Assembly (NCBI GenBank): GCA_039914705.1
Contig: JBDSOT010000030.1
Span: forward strand, 1-10,955
Origin: JBDSTW01 sp039914705
GTDB lineage: Bacteria; Pseudomonadota; Gammaproteobacteria; SURF-13
Reading direction: 5' to 3'
Length of the DNA stretch: 10,955 nucleotides
Part shown: in pieces, positions 7,213-10,955 of the stretch
How the letters are laid out: each line of letters begins with the position of its first letter
Position numbering within the stretch: the first letter of the stretch is position 1
Notes under the pieces: generated by a model
What the model was told of the DNA's origin: nothing
What the model saw: only the letters and a program-made list of their open reading frames with translations
Databases searched by the model: none
Position numbers and translations under genes: made by a program

Positions 7213-7479
7213 ATGGGATGGATTATCACAATTTTGGTCGGTGCTTTAATCGGTTGGCTGGCCAGCATCATTATGAAAACCAATGCTCAACAGGGCGCAA
7301 TTGCCAATATCCTGGTGGGTATTGTAGGTTCGCTGCTGGGTCGCTGGTTGTTCTCGGATGTGTTACATATCGGCGGTGCGGTCGCAGCGGGCAGTTTTTC
7401 CCTGCTCGGTCTGCTCTGGGGCATCATCGGTGCAGTCGTTCTCATCGCCATTTTGAAGGCGTTGAACATCTTTAAGTAA
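7213..7479 (+). CDS. GlsB/YeaQ/YmgE family stress-associated membrane protein
   Basis: An 88-residue, very hydrophobic inner-membrane protein of the family once called transglycosylase-associated. Three membrane segments are visible at roughly residues 3-21, 30-47 and 58-85. The family pattern is present in MGWIITILVGALIGWLAS, NILVGIVGSLLGRWLF and GLLWGIIGAVVLIAIL, with glycines facing the helix packing surfaces. The biochemical role of the family is unknown; E. coli members are induced in stress and stationary phase. The start is firm, with AAGGAG 7 bases upstream of the ATG. The gene is monocistronic, with its own promoter candidate and a strong terminator 10 bases after the stop. Length is normal for the family. 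Confidence 0.92.
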   Translation: MGWIITILVGALIGWLASIIMKTNAQQGAIANILVGIVGSLLGRWLFSDVLHIGGAVAAGSFSLLGLLWGIIGAVVLIAILKALNIFK

Positions 7480-7488
7480 TCAAAAAAC

Positions 7489-7526
7489 AGGGGATTGTTC
7501 GGTGAACAATCCCCTATCTTTCTTTA
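7489..7526 (+). terminator. Strong rho-independent terminator
   Basis: AGGGGATTGTTC (7489-7500) pairs perfectly with GAACAATCCCCT (7504-7515) across a 3-base GGT loop, giving a 12-base stem. ATCTTTCTTTA follows. An A-rich run (CAAAAAAC) precedes the stem, so it could also act on transcripts arriving from the b561 gene on the other strand. Confidence 0.88.
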
Positions 7527-7625
7527 CGCGGCCACGATTGACAGTAGATCAGGATGCAGAGCCATGAACCCGGTTCGTTCGCTGTCAACCCAGACCAGTC
7601 CCACCAGTGTTTCGACCGTTGCAGT
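7524..7625 (-). other. Open frame continuing past the b561 stop codon
   Basis: After the TAA of the b561 gene (7628-7626) the same frame stays open for 33 codons and ends at TAA (7526-7524), next to the terminator stem. The conceptual peptide contains LVGLVWVDSERTGFMALHPD and reads like ordinary protein, not low-complexity filler. It has no ribosome site or start of its own other than an internal ATG. It could be a gene remnant, a readthrough tail or chance, since an open run this long occurs about one time in five in random sequence. I do not recognise the peptide. Confidence 0.25.
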
Positions 7626-8228
7626 TTAGCTTAGTTTAAACATTCGGTACAGTGAACCGTCGCGGGCGACCAAGCCATGCAGCAAGGCCAGTGCGCCATG
7701 CCCACCCCAGTATATCCATACAAAGGTTGAGAGAACTTCGTGAGTCTCTTTGGAGAAATCTGCAAAGGGAGGCAGCTTGCCGCCGCCCTCGGGCATCCCG
7801 AAGAAAAGCACAGCGCCGGTTAAGGCGATGGCGGTGACGGCGAGCAGGCCCAGGCCATGAATAAGGCCGGGTAAACGGCCAGCCGGCCCGCTGGGTGGGA
7901 GATTAAATTTCTGCAAGTCGCGCAATTCCTGCCTCATTTTTAAACGGTCGGCGATAGTGAACGGAAATAGATGGCGTATTCCGCTGCCGCGTACACCCCA
8001 GATACTCCACATCCAGTGCGCCAGCACTATCACTAGCGCGGTCATACCTGCCCACTCGTGAAATTCGAACATCGCGCCGCCAAACCCGCTACTCACACGG
8101 CCCGGCTTAGGCACCTGCATAACCAAGCTGTTAAATAGTTGCAGACTGACTACCAAGGCCAAGCCCATATGTAGAAATTTTGTCTTGTTATCCCAGAACG
8201 ATGTAGTGACCCCGTTTCTAATATCCAT
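7626..8228 (-). CDS. Cytochrome b561-type di-haem membrane protein
   Basis: A 200-residue membrane protein of the bacterial cytochrome b561/Ni-Fe-hydrogenase-type b family. About four membrane helices are visible, near residues 18-38, 55-77, 121-144 and 163-186. Histidines suited to bis-His haem ligation sit in or at the edges of these helices: His20, His57, His71, His124, His163, His177 and His184. It probably passes electrons across or along the inner membrane between quinol and a periplasmic partner. The start is strong, with AGGAG 6 bases before the ATG. It lies downstream of the PepSY gene on the same strand, 97 bases away, and the two are probably cotranscribed. The divergent two-component genes probably control it. 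The physiological electron partner cannot be read from this window. Confidence 0.85.
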   Translation of the reverse strand: MDIRNGVTTSFWDNKTKFLHMGLALVVSLQLFNSLVMQVPKPGRVSSGFGGAMFEFHEWAGMTALVIVLAHWMWSIWGVRGSGIRHLFPFTIADRLKMRQELRDLQKFNLPPSGPAGRLPGLIHGLGLLAVTAIALTGAVLFFGMPEGGGKLPPFADFSKETHEVLSTFVWIYWGGHGALALLHGLVARDGSLYRMFKLS

Positions 8229-8286
8229 AAATAACTCCTGTGATCGGTAAGTATTCCGAATTATTTGCCGGCTAGCCCGAAGTCAA

Positions 8287-8310
8287 GCCGGGTGGCTCTT
8301 CCCACCCGGC
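8287..8310 (-). other. Intercistronic hairpin between the PepSY and b561 genes
   Basis: GCCGGGTGG (8287-8295) pairs perfectly with CCACCCGGC (8302-8310) across a 6-base loop. On the transcribed (minus) strand the sequence after the stem is TTGACTTCGG, with no U tract, so a simple terminator is unlikely. A stable fold 16 bases beyond the PepSY stop could be a processing or 3'-protection element that makes PepSY mRNA more abundant than b561 mRNA. It could also be a partial attenuator. Confidence 0.5.
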
Positions 8311-8325
8311 AAGATTAGGTAAGAC

Positions 8326-8751
8326 TTAGCTACGCTCGTTTTCCTCGCTATCGTTATCTTCGCCATGATTACCCTTATCAGCCTCATCTTCCTGATCCAG
8401 AGCGAGGACTTCACCAGTGCCGGCGTCGATATAAAGCTCGTTGACAATTCCGTTATCCGCCACCAACTTTACTTCCCAGACCAGGAATTTGTTCTCGACC
8501 GTGAGTTCGGTTTCGGTCACCTTGCCCGGTGTGTGGCGGGTCGCCGCTTCAATGGCTTGGGCCTGTCCGAAGGTAGCCAGTTTGGCCAGGTTGCCTGCGC
8601 TTTCATGCTTATTCACCGTAATACTGCTGCGGGTCGGCTCATCCGGGAGTGTTGACGAGGATTGAGCCACGGCAAGCAGCGGCCCTGAGCTAGCCAGGGC
8701 CAGGGCTGCGCCGAGGATAAGGTGACGGGTAGGTGTCTTGTTCAGTTTCAT
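8326..8751 (-). CDS. Secreted PepSY-domain protein with acidic C-terminal tail
   Basis: A 141-residue exported protein. The N-terminus has a signal peptide: basic MKLNKTPTRH, hydrophobic LILGAALALA, and a likely cleavage after Ala29 (AVA before Gln30). One PepSY-like domain follows at about 60-118, seen in AIEAATRHTPGKVTETEL, FLVWEVKLV and ELYIDAGTGEVLAL. The last 22 residues are almost all Asp, Glu and polar residues with one His, which suggests cation binding. PepSY proteins are often found beside OmpR-type two-component systems and membrane cytochromes; their precise role is poorly known, and inhibition of peptidases or signal modulation have been proposed. The start has GGAG 7 bases upstream. 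It is probably the first gene of the PepSY-b561 unit. Confidence 0.87.
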   Translation of the reverse strand: MKLNKTPTRHLILGAALALASSGPLLAVAQSSSTLPDEPTRSSITVNKHESAGNLAKLATFGQAQAIEAATRHTPGKVTETELTVENKFLVWEVKLVADNGIVNELYIDAGTGEVLALDQEDEADKGNHGEDNDSEENERS

Positions 8752-8779
8752 GGGTAATCTCCAGTAGGGTTAAGTAATT

Positions 8780-8800
8780 CGCGCTGAACCATTCAACGCG
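8780..8800. promoter_or_regulatory. 21-base interrupted palindrome, candidate operator
   Basis: The left arm CGCGCTGAA (8780-8788) and right arm TTCAACGCG (8792-8800) are inverted repeats with eight of nine positions paired, around a 3-base centre. The site lies 29 bases upstream of the PepSY start, within the 146 bases shared with the divergent response regulator gene. A second TGAACC lies at 8813-8818, 28 bases after the TGAACC at 8785-8790, close to three helical turns. Size and placement fit a dimeric regulator site. OmpR-type regulators more often use direct repeats, so either the direct repeat pair or the palindrome may be the functional element. Confidence 0.5.
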
Positions 8801-8897
8801 ATGGGTGCAGAATGAACCTTGCTGGGTTACCGGAGCCTGTACAGATCATTAATTATTTTTAACCTTGTTCACCAGGCTTATGCATTATGCTTTGCCT

Positions 8898-9575
8898 ATG
8901 CGCTTACTCATTATCGAAGACGATTTACAGGCTGCGGGATATTTGGCCAAGGCTTTAAAAGAAAGCGGTTACGCCGTGGATCACGCCGCTGATGGTAATG
9001 AGGGTTTGTATAGGGCGCTGAGTGAAAGTTACGACGCATTGATCGTTGACCGCATGCTTCCCGGCCGCGAAGGTCTGTCCATCATTGCTGCCCTGCGCGC
9101 CCAGGGCAAAACGACCCCGGTGCTGATCTTAAGCGCCTTGGGCAAGGTGGATGACCGAGTGTTCGGCCTGCGTGCCGGTGGCGATGATTATCTGGTCAAG
9201 CCCTACGCGTTTGCCGAACTGCTGGCGCGCATTGAGGCCCTGACGCGTCGCGGCAACAACGCCATGCAGGATACCGTGTTACGCGTGGCCGATCTGGAAC
9301 TTGATCTGCTGGCGCATAGCGTCAGACGTGAGGGAAAAATGCTTGAATTACAGCCGCGCGAATTTCGTCTGCTGGAATATTTGATGCGTCATAGTAACCA
9401 AGTAGTAACGCGCACCATGCTGCTGGAAAATGTGTGGGATTATCACTTCGATCCTCAGACCAATGTCATCGACGTGCATATAAGCCGTTTGCGCCAGAAA
9501 ATCGACAAAGGCTACACGACACCTCTGCTGCATACGGTGCGCGGTGCCGGGTATTGCCTGCGTGAACCTGCCTAA
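8898..9575 (+). CDS. OmpR/PhoB-type response regulator
   Basis: A 225-residue DNA-binding response regulator. The receiver domain opens with MRLLIIEDD (acidic pocket Glu7, Asp8, Asp9), has the phospho-acceptor Asp51 in LIVDRMLPG, the switch Ser79 in ILSALG, and Lys101 in LVKPY. The C-terminal winged helix (about 127-222) contains LQPREFRLLEYLMRH, the recognition helix NVIDVHISRLRQKID, and the terminal hairpin TVRGAGYCLR. The frame extends upstream to TTG 8865 and ATG 8880, but the receiver fold starts at ATG 8898, so I chose that. The ribosome site there is poor, and ATG 8880, preceded by AGG, remains possible. The kinase gene overlaps the 3' end. The regulator probably controls the divergent PepSY-b561 genes and its own operon. 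It resembles copper- and envelope-stress-type regulators, but the signal cannot be read from sequence. Confidence 0.95.
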   Translation: MRLLIIEDDLQAAGYLAKALKESGYAVDHAADGNEGLYRALSESYDALIVDRMLPGREGLSIIAALRAQGKTTPVLILSALGKVDDRVFGLRAGGDDYLVKPYAFAELLARIEALTRRGNNAMQDTVLRVADLELDLLAHSVRREGKMLELQPREFRLLEYLMRHSNQVVTRTMLLENVWDYHFDPQTNVIDVHISRLRQKIDKGYTTPLLHTVRGAGYCLREPA

Positions 9576-10938
9576 CTTATTTCGCACCAGCGCCTTTCGC
9601 CTGACGTTATTGTATGCGGTGTTGTTTACCGTTTCAGTGCTGGGCCTGCTCGGCTATGTTTACTGGGACACGCTCAGATATCTGGATGTGCAGACCGATC
9701 AAGGTATTCAATCTGAGTCCGATGCCTTGCGCGAACAGTTTCGCCGCAACGGCCTGCAAGAGTTACGCCGGACTATCGCTGAGCGTAGCGGCGCAGGGCG
9801 CGTTGCCGGACAAATTTATCTGCTGACCGATTCCACTTATGCACGACTGGCAGGTAATCTAACCAGTTGGCCAAGTGCAGTAGACCAGCCTTCGGGGTGG
9901 CGAGATTTCACCACCCAAGTATGGGAAGACGATGAAGGGCATGAAGAGGTTAGGGCGCGCGCGTTGGCCGTCAGCTTGCCGGGCAATTATCACTTGCTGG
10001 TGGGGCGCGACCTGCATGCGCACGAAGACCTGCGCGAGCATATCCTGCAAGTGTTATCCGTAGCGGTCGCTATCAGCCTGAGCCTGGCATTGCTGGTCGG
10101 ACTCCTCATGAGCCGGGGTATATTGCGCCGCATTGAAAACATCAACCGCACCGGGCGCTCGATTATGGCCGGCAATCTTGAGCAGCGTATAAAGCTCACC
10201 GCAAGCGGCGATGAGTTCGACCAGCTGGCAATTAATCTTAATGCCATGCTCGACCAGATCCAGCATCTGATGGAAGGTATGCGCCAGGTGACCGACAATG
10301 TGGCGCACGATCTGCGCAGCCCGCTTAACCGTATGCGCAGCCGACTGGAGCTTACGCTATTAAACCCGCGCAGCACCGAGGAATACCGCGCCGCAGCCGA
10401 AGACGCGTTAGTCGATGTCAACGGCATACTCGATACATTCAATGCCCTGCTCAATATCGCCCAAGCCGAGGCCGGTGCAAATCGTGGCGATTGGGGCCAG
10501 GTTAATTTGAGCGAACTTTTGTGCGACGCCGCAGACTTTTACGAACCGCTGGCCGAAGAAAATGGCTTGCAACTCAGCCGCTGCATTGCGCAAAATCTGA
10601 CGATACCCGGCAATCGCCATCTATTGACGCAGGCGGTGGGAAATCTGCTCGACAATGCCATCAAATATACCCCGCGCGGTGGCACCGTCCGGCTGGATGC
10701 TACAAGCACCGCTAGTGGTATTGAAGTCGCTGTTTGCGACAATGGGCCGGGCATACCGGCAGGCCTGCGCGAACAAGTGCTGGAGCGTTTTGTTCGCCTG
10801 GAAGGCAGTCGCACCACACCTGGCAATGGCCTGGGGCTTAGCTTGGCGCGCGCCGTTGCGCAGTTGCATAACGCACGACTTGAGCTGGCTGATAATCGCC
10901 CTGGACTGAGGGTAAGCTTGCTTCTCCCGCCTGGTTAA
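9562..10938 (+). CDS. Sensor histidine kinase paired with the OmpR-type regulator
   Basis: An inner-membrane sensor kinase of about 458 residues, partner of the regulator just upstream. Membrane segment 1 is near 14-34 and segment 2 near 163-184, leaving a periplasmic sensor region of about 125 residues. That region is rich in charged residues, including WEDDEGHEEVRAR. A HAMP linker follows (LRRIENINRTGRSIMAG), then the dimerisation domain with phospho-acceptor His249 in VAHDLRSPLNRMRSRL. The ATP-binding domain shows the N box NLLDNAIKYTP, the G1 box DNGPGIP and the G2 box GNGLGLSLARAVAQLH, so the kinase looks complete. The start is GTG at 9562, overlapping the regulator by 14 bases. GTG 9544 is an in-frame alternative adding six residues. 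The overlap implies translational coupling. The signal is unknown. Confidence 0.93.
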   Translation: MNLPNLFRTSAFRLTLLYAVLFTVSVLGLLGYVYWDTLRYLDVQTDQGIQSESDALREQFRRNGLQELRRTIAERSGAGRVAGQIYLLTDSTYARLAGNLTSWPSAVDQPSGWRDFTTQVWEDDEGHEEVRARALAVSLPGNYHLLVGRDLHAHEDLREHILQVLSVAVAISLSLALLVGLLMSRGILRRIENINRTGRSIMAGNLEQRIKLTASGDEFDQLAINLNAMLDQIQHLMEGMRQVTDNVAHDLRSPLNRMRSRLELTLLNPRSTEEYRAAAEDALVDVNGILDTFNALLNIAQAEAGANRGDWGQVNLSELLCDAADFYEPLAEENGLQLSRCIAQNLTIPGNRHLLTQAVGNLLDNAIKYTPRGGTVRLDATSTASGIEVAVCDNGPGIPAGLREQVLERFVRLEGSRTTPGNGLGLSLARAVAQLHNARLELADNRPGLRVSLLLPPG

Positions 10939-10955
10939 GCGTGGTCATAATCTCC

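Noticed and set aside
7564..7629. 21-codon plus-strand mini-ORF (starting MNPVRSLS)
   Set aside because: It has no ribosome site, follows directly after a strong terminator, and has no promoter candidate.
9990..10454. 154-residue minus-strand open frame across the kinase gene
   Set aside because: It mirrors the HAMP and dimerisation region of the kinase. Its Ser/Arg-rich, low-complexity composition is typical of an antisense shadow.
1..10955. Mobile element, CRISPR array, phage or defence island
   Set aside because: I saw no transposase, integrase, direct repeat array or terminal inverted repeats, and codon use looks uniform. The gene content is ordinary chromosomal housekeeping and sensing.

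Overview
The window looks like chromosome from a Gram-negative proteobacterium, most likely a gammaproteobacterium and less likely a betaproteobacterium. Base composition is moderately GC-rich and genes are tightly packed. The organism class is inferred from a System II (CcsA/CcsB-type) cytochrome c assembly gene, a RecQ of E. coli-like length and layout, a GlsB/YeaQ/YmgE membrane protein, and a PepSY/cytochrome b561/OmpR-type two-component set. There are no rRNA or tRNA genes, no CRISPR array and no insertion sequence. Nothing looks phage-borne or recently acquired.

Layout. Positions 1-440 (+) are the 3' end of a CcsA/CcsB-type haem-handling protein. It converges on a small stand-alone cyclic-nucleotide-binding-domain protein (491-985, -), with a hairpin between them. 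Divergent from that gene, with about 120 bases of shared upstream DNA, starts an AlsS-like thiamine-diphosphate enzyme (1107-2738, +). Its stop codon overlaps the TTG start of an endonuclease/exonuclease/phosphatase (EEP) family protein (2726-3535, +). After a 153-base gap with an 18-base palindrome comes an FAD-dependent desaturase/amine-oxidase family protein of the HpnE/phytoene-desaturase type (3689-5164, +). This gene converges on recQ (5186-7018, -).

Upstream of recQ, on the other strand, is a small membrane stress protein gene (7213-7479, +) ended by a strong rho-independent terminator (7489-7526). The rest of the window is a redox or metal sensing module. A cytochrome b561-type membrane protein (7626-8228, -) and a secreted PepSY-domain protein (8326-8751, -) are read leftwards. 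An OmpR/PhoB-type response regulator (8898-9575, +) and its overlapping sensor histidine kinase (9562-10938, +) are read rightwards. The two pairs share a divergent control region with a 21-base interrupted palindrome at 8780-8800, a good operator candidate.

How the genes may work together. The regulator/kinase pair probably controls the PepSY and b561 genes, so that an envelope signal adjusts a membrane electron-transfer component. The AlsS-like and EEP genes are translationally coupled, so their products are made together, although no chemistry obviously links them. No acetolactate decarboxylase gene follows, so classic acetoin formation is not shown here. I see no clear undescribed multi-gene defence or mobile system. 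The best leads are the 8780-8800 palindrome, the AlsS-EEP coupling, and the open reading frame that continues past the b561 stop codon.
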